From NCBI GenBank assembly GCA_002084985.1, contig MZGO01000039.1, positions 1 through 13,002 on the forward strand: a DNA stretch of 13,002 nt, given 5' to 3'. Source of the DNA: Thermotoga sp. 4484_232. GTDB lineage: Bacteria > Thermotogota > Thermotogae > Thermotogales > Thermotogaceae. A program made the translations under genes and the position numbers. Below are positions 7,461 through 13,002 of this stretch, piece by piece; the first letter of the stretch is position 1, and every line of letters begins with the position of its first letter. The notes beneath the pieces were generated by a model. The model was given only the letters and a program-made list of their open reading frames with translations. It was not told the origin of the DNA and ran no database searches.

Positions 7461-7494
7461 ATTATATCCCAGGGATAAAAAAAGGGATAAAAAA
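7461..7494 (-). promoter_or_regulatory. putative promoter with overlapping palindrome and repeats upstream of the delta-prime gene
   Basis: On the minus strand a perfect TATAAT (7466-7461) lies about 40 bases before the delta-prime ATG. The best -35 candidates with 16-18 base spacing match TTGACA poorly (TTATCC, about 3 of 6). A 13-base perfect palindrome TATCCC-T-GGGATA (7477-7465) overlaps the -10 box, and the TATCCC half-site with its T-tract recurs 12 bases further upstream (7494-7484). This is the largest gap in the gene string (7421-7508), so an internal promoter here is plausible, possibly with an operator. The call rests on pattern only. Confidence 0.4.
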
Positions 7495-7508
7495 GAAGAG
7501 AGGAGTGC

Positions 7509-8321
7509 TCACTTGTACAGGTCAAGGATCAAACCGTTTATTTCCTCAACTTTTGAAGCCAGGTTTATGGACACTCTCTCGGAGGAGAAAACGGCTTCTT
7601 TGTATCTTGAGAGATTTTGAGGGGTTGGAGATCTCACAAGCTCGTTCCCACTGGCTACGATCTCATCTACAAGGAGGGATAGGTTCTTTTCAAGTTCCTC
7701 AGCTTCCGCTTCCTCCAGCACATCGAAGAACGACGTCACAACTACCGGTTTTTTTGTTATTCCTACAGCTTCGTGATATCGAACCCCAAAATTGGATAAG
7801 GCATATAAAAACTTGTAGAAGGAGTACCTGTTCAAATTGGTATCGGTCGATAGCTTCCGTAACCACTCATGAATCTTGAATATATCGAGTGGATTCATGC
7901 TTCTTTTTGCAAGAGCTTTTAGAAGACACCCAAAGTCCTTCATTTCTTTCTTCAGGACCACCTTGGAAAAATCATCTATCGATTCCTCATCCACCAGAGC
8001 GTAGAAGGATCCGTTTGACCCCAGATTCAGGAGCTTTTCAACTTTCCTGAGACTCTCTTCAGGATAGTCGGATTCTATGTAACTTTTAGTTACCGGGTCA
8101 AAAGAAAAGCGAGGAAAACGCACAACGTGCACCATCCTGCTTTCATCATCTATCCTCACAAAGTATATATCTCCTTTCTTCACCTCAAACAGGAAGTGAG
8201 AAGGAGTGTTCCTGTATTCTTGAGACATTTTGAAGGACCTCAAGTACAGAAAATACCCGCCCAGTGCTATTGAAATAACCACCACCACAACTGCTATGAT
8301 GATACTACTCCTCTTCTTCAA
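7509..8321 (-). CDS. membrane-anchored extracytoplasmic protein, possible divergent LytR-CpsA-Psr (LCP) relative
   Basis: About 270 residues. A lysine/arginine-rich N-terminus (KKRSS) is followed by one hydrophobic helix (about residues 6-25, IIIAVVVVVISIALGGYFLY). The rest is a soluble domain expected outside the membrane. In it, DIYFVRIDDESRMVHVVRFPRF resembles the LCP core strand pair that ends in a S-[IL]-PRD motif, and GSFYALVDEESIDDFSKVV resembles the LCP segment I.hyv.id...f..lVd. The aspartate of PRD is not kept. LCP enzymes transfer polymers to the cell wall; I cannot show that activity here. No other family was recognised. The start is probably the TTG at 8321, because GAGGGGTGG precedes it at good distance; a GTG at 8330 is the alternative. 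It overlaps the yqeK end by 17 bases. Confidence 0.6.
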   Translation of the reverse strand: MKKRSSIIIAVVVVVISIALGGYFLYLRSFKMSQEYRNTPSHFLFEVKKGDIYFVRIDDESRMVHVVRFPRFSFDPVTKSYIESDYPEESLRKVEKLLNLGSNGSFYALVDEESIDDFSKVVLKKEMKDFGCLLKALAKRSMNPLDIFKIHEWLRKLSTDTNLNRYSFYKFLYALSNFGVRYHEAVGITKKPVVVTSFFDVLEEAEAEELEKNLSLLVDEIVASGNELVRSPTPQNLSRYKEAVFSSERVSINLASKVEEINGLILDLYK

Positions 8322-8907
8322 GCTTACCACCCCTCAAGGAGACAACTTTGTTCCAGACCTCCACGGTTTCTGGTAGTAGCAGGTAATCTTTTCTGACAGC
8401 GTAAGTGATTTTGTTCTTCAAAACCTGAAAGAAAGCTTCCTCAAGATCCACCATGGCTATTTGTCTCAACTCCTCAACTCCTGGATAGTCTCTGGTCATC
8501 TCCACGGAATCTGAAACAAAAAGAATTTTCCCTATTTTATCGAAACTCACATGACCCGATGTGTGATAGGCTACAGCATACAATATCTCTTCATCCTCTA
8601 TACCAAACCTTCTCTGCAAAAACCCCGCGGACACTTTTCCATGGAGCAAAACAGGATGCACTCTTTCTATGTGATTCATCTCTATTCGATACGCTTTTGC
8701 CATTTTCAAAAGCCTCAAAGGATCCACATCCCTGAAGAGATCATGGGAGATAGCAGCTATCTCGCATTTTGTTGGATCCACATCGTGTTTTTCCGCTAAC
8801 ATGAGAGAAAAATCACGGACTGAGAAAAGATGCCTTCTCCTGTGATCTGTGAGGAGAAGATATGCCAGTTCCTCAAGATTTTCTATGACCCTCTTTATCC
8901 CTATCAA
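8305..8907 (-). CDS. yqeK: HD-domain bis(5'-nucleosyl)-tetraphosphatase (symmetrical), YqeK type
   Basis: A 200-residue metal-dependent HD phosphohydrolase. The metal ligands are in the expected order: His26 (RRHLFSV), His55-Asp56 (AAISHDLFRD), His89 (VLLHG), His115 (AVAYHTSG) and Asp133 (LFVSDSVEMTRDYPGV). YqeK enzymes cleave diadenosine tetraphosphate symmetrically to two ADP. The protein ends in a glutamate run, SLRGGKLEEEE. The start is a TTG at 8907, with GAGGTG 7 bases upstream inside the DUF503 gene; only 1 base separates it from the DUF503 stop. In many bacteria yqeK sits with nadD and rsfS; here neither neighbour is present, and the next gene is the membrane-anchored protein. Confidence 0.9.
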   Translation of the reverse strand: MIGIKRVIENLEELAYLLLTDHRRRHLFSVRDFSLMLAEKHDVDPTKCEIAAISHDLFRDVDPLRLLKMAKAYRIEMNHIERVHPVLLHGKVSAGFLQRRFGIEDEEILYAVAYHTSGHVSFDKIGKILFVSDSVEMTRDYPGVEELRQIAMVDLEEAFFQVLKNKITYAVRKDYLLLPETVEVWNKVVSLRGGKLEEEE

Positions 8908-8908
8908 A

Positions 8909-9190
8909 TCACCACACCTCTTTCCTCAAGAACTCAACCTCAACTCCCAATGTCCTTTCTATATAGCCTGTTATGGAATCTATGACCCTTTCTATGTGAG
9001 CTTTGTCTCTTGCAACAAGGGCTATGCCTATCTCTGCCCAATGTTTTGAATCTCTGCTTCCAGTTTCCACTATGGAGACGTTGTATTTGCTCTTTATATC
9101 GTTCACCAGCCTTCTGGTGATACTCCTCTTCTCTTTCAAGCTGTTTACACCGAAGAGTCTCAGTTTCACATTAACTATTCCCACGTTCAT
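8909..9190 (-). CDS. DUF503 family protein (YlxP-like)
   Basis: A 93-residue protein with the DUF503 pattern: an N-terminal strand VNVKLRLFGVNSLKEKRS (typical S-LKEKR), then IKSKYNVSIVETG, then HWAEIGIALVARDKAHIERVIDSI, and a C-terminal VEFLRKEVW. The fold is a small ferredoxin-like alpha/beta unit; function is unknown. In Bacillus the homologue ylxP lies just after infB; here it is about 9 kb upstream of infB, separated by the sugar cassette and other genes. The ATG at 9190 has GAGGTG 6 bases upstream. There are 22 bases between it and the adenosyltransferase stop. Confidence 0.88.
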   Translation of the reverse strand: MNVGIVNVKLRLFGVNSLKEKRSITRRLVNDIKSKYNVSIVETGSRDSKHWAEIGIALVARDKAHIERVIDSITGYIERTLGVEVEFLRKEVW

Positions 9191-9212
9191 AAAGACACCT
9201 CGGTTTCAACCC

Positions 9213-9731
9213 TCATGAACGCTCAGAGCTTTCCACTCTCCTGAACCCCTCTTTTTCAAGGTAACGTGCCATCACAAAAAATAAGTCTGATAAACGATTC
9301 AAATAAGCAAGCACCACATCGTCTGCCTTCTTTTCTTTAAAGAGTGTTACAAACCTTCTCTCAACTCTTCTTGCAATGGCTCTGCTAATATCCAACAAAG
9401 CGCTGGTTCTTGTGGATCCCGGCAGGACAAAACCGGATATGTTCACCTTTTTCTCATATCGCTTAACCAGTTCTGTTATTCTCTCGACATGCTCTCTCTC
9501 CAACTTTTTAGCATTCGAGCTTGAGAGATTTCCGAAGATCCTGAAAAGATCTCTTTGAATATCCTCCAGAATTGCCCCCTCTTCACCACGAATCTCATGC
9601 TTTACGAATCCTAAGAAGGATATCAATTCATCCAATTCCCCATAGAATTCTATTCTTATGTCGTCTTTGAAAACCCTCTCTCCATCTATGGTGTATGTTT
9701 TTCCATCATCACCCCTTTTCGTACTGATCAC
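9213..9731 (-). CDS. pduO: ATP:cob(I)alamin adenosyltransferase, PduO type
   Basis: A 172-residue protein. The N-terminal ATP-binding segment is TKRGDDGKT (residues 4-12). It is followed by RIEFYGELDELISFLG (26-41), matching the family G..DELns.iG, FVLPGSTRTSA (101-111), SRAIARRVERR (116-126) with the conserved RaiaRR.ER, and YLNRLSDLFFVMAR (143-156). PduO-type enzymes transfer the 5'-deoxyadenosyl group of ATP to cob(I)alamin to make coenzyme B12 and act as trimers. The start is a GTG at 9731, with GGAGGGA 6 bases upstream at 9744-9738. No cobalamin riboswitch precedes it, but the ribosome binding site can pair with an upstream hairpin arm (see the regulatory entry). No other B12 gene is in the window. 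Confidence 0.93.
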   Translation of the reverse strand: MISTKRGDDGKTYTIDGERVFKDDIRIEFYGELDELISFLGFVKHEIRGEEGAILEDIQRDLFRIFGNLSSSNAKKLEREHVERITELVKRYEKKVNISGFVLPGSTRTSALLDISRAIARRVERRFVTLFKEKKADDVVLAYLNRLSDLFFVMARYLEKEGFRRVESSERS

Positions 9732-9737
9732 TCAGCA

Positions 9738-9778
9738 TCCCTCCAAATGAAGCAAGAGGAGGGAGACAATCCCTCCTC
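9738..9778 (-). promoter_or_regulatory. intercistronic RNA with two mutually exclusive hairpins controlling the adenosyltransferase start
   Basis: On the minus strand GAGGAGGGA (9778-9770), loop TTGTC, and TCCCTCCTC (9764-9756) form a perfect 9-bp GC-rich hairpin whose 5' arm overlaps the EF-G2 stop codon. The 3' arm also contains TCCCTCC (9764-9758), a perfect complement of the downstream ribosome binding site GGAGGGA (9744-9738) across a 13-base loop. The two stems cannot form together. A ribosome ending EF-G2 would cover the 5' arm. The pairings are visible in the sequence; the regulatory role is inferred. The bases that follow the first hairpin (TTGCTTCATTT) are a poor U-tract, so it is at best a weak terminator. 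Confidence 0.55.
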
Positions 9779-11774
9779 ATTTGCTCTGTTGCTCGAGTTC
9801 TCTTCTCCTCTCCTCTATTATCCTCTCCTGTATGCTGGAAGGAACGATTTCGTACCTTTGGAATCTCATAGTAAAATATCCTCTGCCGCTTGTTATAGAA
9901 GAGAGCTTGTTTGAAAAATCAAGCATCTCAGCGAGCGGCACTTCTGCCTTTATCTTGGTCACACCCTTTCCAGCAGGCTCCATACCAAGAGGCCTTCCTC
10001 TTCTACTCGTGATCTCTCCCATAATGTCTCCCGCATTGTCATCCGGTACGAAGACCTCAACGTCCATGATGGGTTCTAAAATAACAGGATTTGCAGCTTC
10101 CATCCCTTTCTTGAAAGCTTGAATAGCGGCTATTTGGAAGGAAATATCTGACGAGTCGACCTCGTGGTATGAACCATCAAAGAGAGTGACTTTGACGTCC
10201 ACCACTGGATATCCTGCCAGAACTCCCCTTTTCATAGCTTCTCTTATCCCTTTGTCCACAGACGGGATGAAGTTCTTCGGTATCACGCCACCGACTATTT
10301 TGTCAACGAATTCGTAACCCGTTCCTCTTGGTAGAGGTTCAAGCTCTATTTTCACATGCCCGTATTGACCGTGTCCTCCCGTCTGTTTCTTGTGCTTGTG
10401 CTCAGCGATGGCTTTCTTCGTTATTGTCTCTCTGTACGCGATCTTTGGCTTTCCTATCTCCACATCGACTCCGAAGATCTTCTTGAGCCTTTCTGTCATC
10501 ACCTCAAGATGCATAGCACCCAATCCAGATATCACCGTTTCGCCCGTTTCAGCATCGTATTCCCAAACGAAAGTGGGATCTGAATCGGAAAGCCTTGCGA
10601 GTCCATTGCTTATTTTATCTATATCGGCTTTCGATTTTGGATTGACGGATCTTGAGTACATCGGCTCGGGATATTCCGGTTGCACTATCTTAACCCTTCT
10701 ATCCTTATGTGTCAGGGTATCCCCCACTCCACTCTCTTTAAGCTTGGGAAGAACGATTATATCCCCAACACCGGCTTCTTCAACCTCCACCTGCTGTTTC
10801 AAAAGGGCAAGGTAAACATGTCCAACTTTTTCTGAGGAGTCCTTGTTCACGTTCACAAAGCTGTCACCACTCTTCAATTTTCCCGATATTACCTTCACAT
10901 AACTCAGTTTTCCAACAAATGGATCGACCACCGTCTTGAATATGTATCCACAGAACGGTTCCTCCTCTTTCGGAGTTATCTTCACTTTCTCTCCGCCTTC
11001 CAATTCCGCTTCAAAGGGTTCAGCCTGGGAAGGATCGATACCGAGTTCAACGACGTAATCTAAGAACAGATCAACTCCTATCCCCTTTTCCGCCGACCCA
11101 CAGAAAACTGGAACTGTATTACCACTTCTGTACCCTTTTTTAAGAGCACCTAAAAGCTCTTCTGCAGAGATTTCCTCTCCTTCGAGATACTTCTCCATCA
11201 GAGAATCATCGAGTTCCACAATGTCTTCCATCATCGTCATCCTCATATTCTTGTAATCATCGGGTATATCTGCTTCTTCGATACCATTTTCGGAGTACAC
11301 GTATGTCTTCTGCCTTACCAGATCTACAACTCCCTTGAAATCACTTTCTTCCCCCATGGGGGCTGTTATGGGAATGAATTTTTTGGAAAAAACTTCTTTC
11401 AGACTGTTCAAAGATTTCTCAAATGAAGCTCTTTCCTTATCCATTTGATTTATGAAAACCATGATTGTTGCGTTGACAACAGAGATAACATTTTCGGATA
11501 TGAAGACCGAGCTTATAACCTCTCCTATGAAATCGCCGAATCCCGGGGTATCTACAACAGTTACTCTATGACCCTTCCATTCGAAAGTCGCTACGTGCGA
11601 AGAGAAGCTCGCACCTTTCTCCTCTTCAACAGGGTCATAGTCGATACCTTTAGTACTCAATCTGTCAAGTATTCCCAGCTTGTAAAGCATTGAGGCGAGT
11701 AGCATGGATTTCCCCGAACTGTTGTGACCGACAAGAACGATGGTTCGCTTTTTCTCCAGTGGCACGTTCTTCAT
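9777..11774 (-). CDS. elongation factor G-like translational GTPase (EF-G2 type), G domain lacking a conserved block
   Basis: 665 residues from the ATG at 11774, chosen because AGGAGGTGA lies 4 bases upstream; the frame is open for 12 more codons. G1 is GHNSSGKS (16-23), G3 is DTPGFGDF (75-82) and G4 is NQMD (109-112, for NKxD). GGHGQYG marks the start of domain IV, followed by GSYHEVDSSD (domain IV) and SRRGRPLG (domain V). The overall type fits the second EF-G paralogue found in Thermus and Thermotoga; its role in translation is less clear than that of EF-G1. Odd point: SVVNA (98-102) runs straight into TIMVFINQMD. EF-G proteins normally carry about 20-25 residues here (E.GV..GT...W..A...G.P) forming the helix before G4. 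Frame is intact. The loss would affect nucleotide binding. The adenosyltransferase follows after 45 bases. Confidence 0.9.
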   Translation of the reverse strand: MKNVPLEKKRTIVLVGHNSSGKSMLLASMLYKLGILDRLSTKGIDYDPVEEEKGASFSSHVATFEWKGHRVTVVDTPGFGDFIGEVISSVFISENVISVVNATIMVFINQMDKERASFEKSLNSLKEVFSKKFIPITAPMGEESDFKGVVDLVRQKTYVYSENGIEEADIPDDYKNMRMTMMEDIVELDDSLMEKYLEGEEISAEELLGALKKGYRSGNTVPVFCGSAEKGIGVDLFLDYVVELGIDPSQAEPFEAELEGGEKVKITPKEEEPFCGYIFKTVVDPFVGKLSYVKVISGKLKSGDSFVNVNKDSSEKVGHVYLALLKQQVEVEEAGVGDIIVLPKLKESGVGDTLTHKDRRVKIVQPEYPEPMYSRSVNPKSKADIDKISNGLARLSDSDPTFVWEYDAETGETVISGLGAMHLEVMTERLKKIFGVDVEIGKPKIAYRETITKKAIAEHKHKKQTGGHGQYGHVKIELEPLPRGTGYEFVDKIVGGVIPKNFIPSVDKGIREAMKRGVLAGYPVVDVKVTLFDGSYHEVDSSDISFQIAAIQAFKKGMEAANPVILEPIMDVEVFVPDDNAGDIMGEITSRRGRPLGMEPAGKGVTKIKAEVPLAEMLDFSNKLSSITSGRGYFTMRFQRYEIVPSSIQERIIEERRRELEQQSK

Positions 11775-11778
11775 CAAA

Positions 11779-11787
11779 TCACCTCCT
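11779..11787 (-). promoter_or_regulatory. strong ribosome binding site that fixes the EF-G2 start
   Basis: AGGAGGTGA on the minus strand, a perfect anti-16S match, 4 bases before the ATG at 11774. The alternative start codon at 11810 overlaps nothing useful and has no comparable site, so the shorter protein (665 residues) is preferred. Confidence 0.8.
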
Positions 11788-11810
11788 AGAGTATCTATCA
11801 TCTTCTTCAA

Positions 11811-13002
11811 TCAATGTTCGGATTCGCCCCACACCATGAGTCCAACGGGGACGGATGGTGCTTCCGATTTATAAGTTGTGTTCACGATCTCACCCCTTAT
11901 GACCATCGAAGCGGAGCTCCCACCATCGAAGCACATGGCATGTTCATAACCCTTCGACAGGAGAAAGTCCACCATCTCATCATAGTTCAGTCCCCTTGAA
12001 AAATCGTTGTAACCCTCAATCACGATGAAACTCAATTTCTTATCTTTGATCGCTGCTATAGTTCTTGGGGCTCTCGACAGGGCTATACCACCTCCATATC
12101 TCTTTTTCTCAAGAGAAGCATCGGGTATCGGTGAACCGTTGAGAAGAAGGAGAGGCCCTCCTTCTACAGCATGCTTTATGGGGAGAGGAAAATCGGTATT
12201 TAAAATCACACTCACCCTATCACCTTTCTGAAGGTCATCGATGTAGTTTTTATACTTTTTGGATATTGAAAAAAGCATTTCTCCTTTTCCAAGATTTTCT
12301 TTGTACTCCTTATCTATCACGACACCATCCTTCACCAGAACATAGATTTTATCATTCTCTTTTGGGATTTTCCTGCCGAATTCTTCTGTAAAGAGCAGCA
12401 CTTCCCCTTTGGCCAGTGTGTTAACTCCTTTAACAAGAAACAGAGTATCCTTCATTTGAGCATCCACTTCAAAGGTGATTCTTCTTATATATGCAGAGCC
12501 ATCCTCACTTATTATGAAAACGGGTCTGTTACTGTATATGTTGGAGAGAATCTTTCCATTTATTATCAACAAACCTATTAGCATTCCCGTTCCCGGATCA
12601 AAGTAATTTGCGTTGACACCAGCTAAAGCTCCCACTCTTTTTGCCATATCATCTATCTTCTCCAAAGATCCTATACCCCCTGCACTTAAAACCGGTGATA
12701 TTCTGGCTTTCGAGAGATCAACATGCAGAATCTATTGGGACCTATATCTATATCCAAGGTTATTTTGTTACCATCAAAAGATACGACAGCATCCTCAGAA
12801 ACAGGAGGAGCTTTCAAAACGGGGGATATAATTATGCGAAGTTTTCCCGTCTCTGAGATGGTCTTAACCATTTCAGGAACGATCGTACCGCCGTAGTCTA
12901 TTTCAATCTTATCAAAGTACTTTTTCACCGACATGAGCATCGGTATTCTATCGGAGAAAATGGGAACCCCATCTGGCGTTTTATAGAGTGCAAAGTCCGT
13001 AT
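11811..13002 (-). pseudogene. phosphodiester glycosidase (NAGPA) family gene, frameshifted and 5'-truncated by the window edge
   Basis: The C-terminal part (11811 to about 12731) has the whole phosphodiester glycosidase domain: MAKRVGALAGVNANYFDPGTG, GLLIINGK, EGGPLLLLNG, RAPRTIAAIKDKKLSFIVIEG and CFDGGSSASMVIRG. Relatives remove N-acetylglucosamine or other phosphodiester-linked groups from glycans. The N-terminal part lies in another frame, enters from the window edge (TDFALYKTPDG...) and ends at a TAA at 12686. Protein similarity switches frames near 12728-12735: ITLDIDIGPNR in the first frame should join LHVDLSKARISPVLSAGGIG in the second, needing a -1 shift (one base missing). An in-frame TTG at 12665 could give a 284-residue product, but it would lack the VDL strand. 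No slippery heptamer is seen, so a real mutation or a sequencing error is likelier than programmed shifting. EF-G2 starts 36 bases downstream. Confidence 0.78.

Noticed and set aside
7421..7525. Longer N-terminus for the delta-prime subunit
   Set aside because: The extension overlaps the previous gene and the TATAAT region and encodes a low-complexity aromatic stretch; AAGGTGA supports the ATG at 7420.
9732..9776. Cobalamin riboswitch upstream of the adenosyltransferase
   Set aside because: The gap is only 45 bases, far too short for the aptamer, and no B12-box-like sequence is present.
9756..9778. Strong intrinsic terminator after EF-G2
   Set aside because: The stem is strong, but the following bases (TTGCTTCATTT) lack a proper run of U, and the downstream gene is tightly packed.
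12686..12740. Programmed -1 ribosomal frameshifting in the glycosidase gene
   Set aside because: No X XXY YYZ heptamer or A-rich slip site is visible at the switch point, and frameshifting has no known role in this family; mutation or sequencing error is simpler.

Overview
The window looks like a chromosomal segment of a hyperthermophilic bacterium of the phylum Thermotogota, most likely Thermotoga or a close relative. The reasons are tight head-to-tail gene packing, very strong GGAGGTGA-type ribosome binding sites, frequent GTG and TTG starts, AGA/AGG arginine codons, lysine- and glutamate-rich proteins, and the families present. This assignment rests on pattern recognition, not a database search. 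Every supported gene is on the minus strand, so transcription runs from high to low coordinates. No tRNA, rRNA, CRISPR array or insertion sequence was seen. Apart from the part of the window covered by the two edge-truncated genes, no gene-free gap exceeds 90 bases.

In transcription order the first block (13002 to 7509) holds: a frameshifted phosphodiester glycosidase-family gene that runs off the window edge; an EF-G-like translational GTPase (EF-G2 type); a PduO-type cob(I)alamin adenosyltransferase; a DUF503/YlxP-like small protein; a YqeK-type HD-domain diadenosine tetraphosphatase; and a membrane-anchored protein that may be a very divergent LytR-CpsA-Psr (LCP) relative. A short gap (7421-7508) with a TATAAT box and repeats precedes the second block: DNA polymerase III delta-prime-like subunit, then a PSP1/YaaT protein.

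The third block (5670 to 739) is a four-gene nucleotide-sugar cassette: DegT-family aminotransferase (WbpE type), hexapeptide N-acetyltransferase (WbpD type), UDP-sugar 6-dehydrogenase (WbpA type) and Gfo/Idh/MocA 3-dehydrogenase (WbpB type). These are the four activities that turn UDP-GlcNAc into UDP-2,3-diacetamido-2,3-dideoxy-D-glucuronic acid, a surface polysaccharide precursor. The cassette sits just upstream of DUF2905, ylxQ (L7Ae family) and the start of infB (IF-2), whose first 65 codons are in the window.

The most notable object is a 201-residue mini-intein (2263-2865) in the WbpA-type dehydrogenase. It has all splicing blocks and no homing endonuclease domain, and it is placed so that the catalytic cysteine of the enzyme is the C+1 splicing nucleophile. 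Other oddities are: conserved blocks of roughly 20-30 residues missing in frame from the EF-G2 G domain and from the WbpB-type enzyme; a -1 frameshift in the glycosidase gene; and an RNA segment between EF-G2 and the adenosyltransferase that can form two mutually exclusive hairpins, one of which hides the ribosome binding site.
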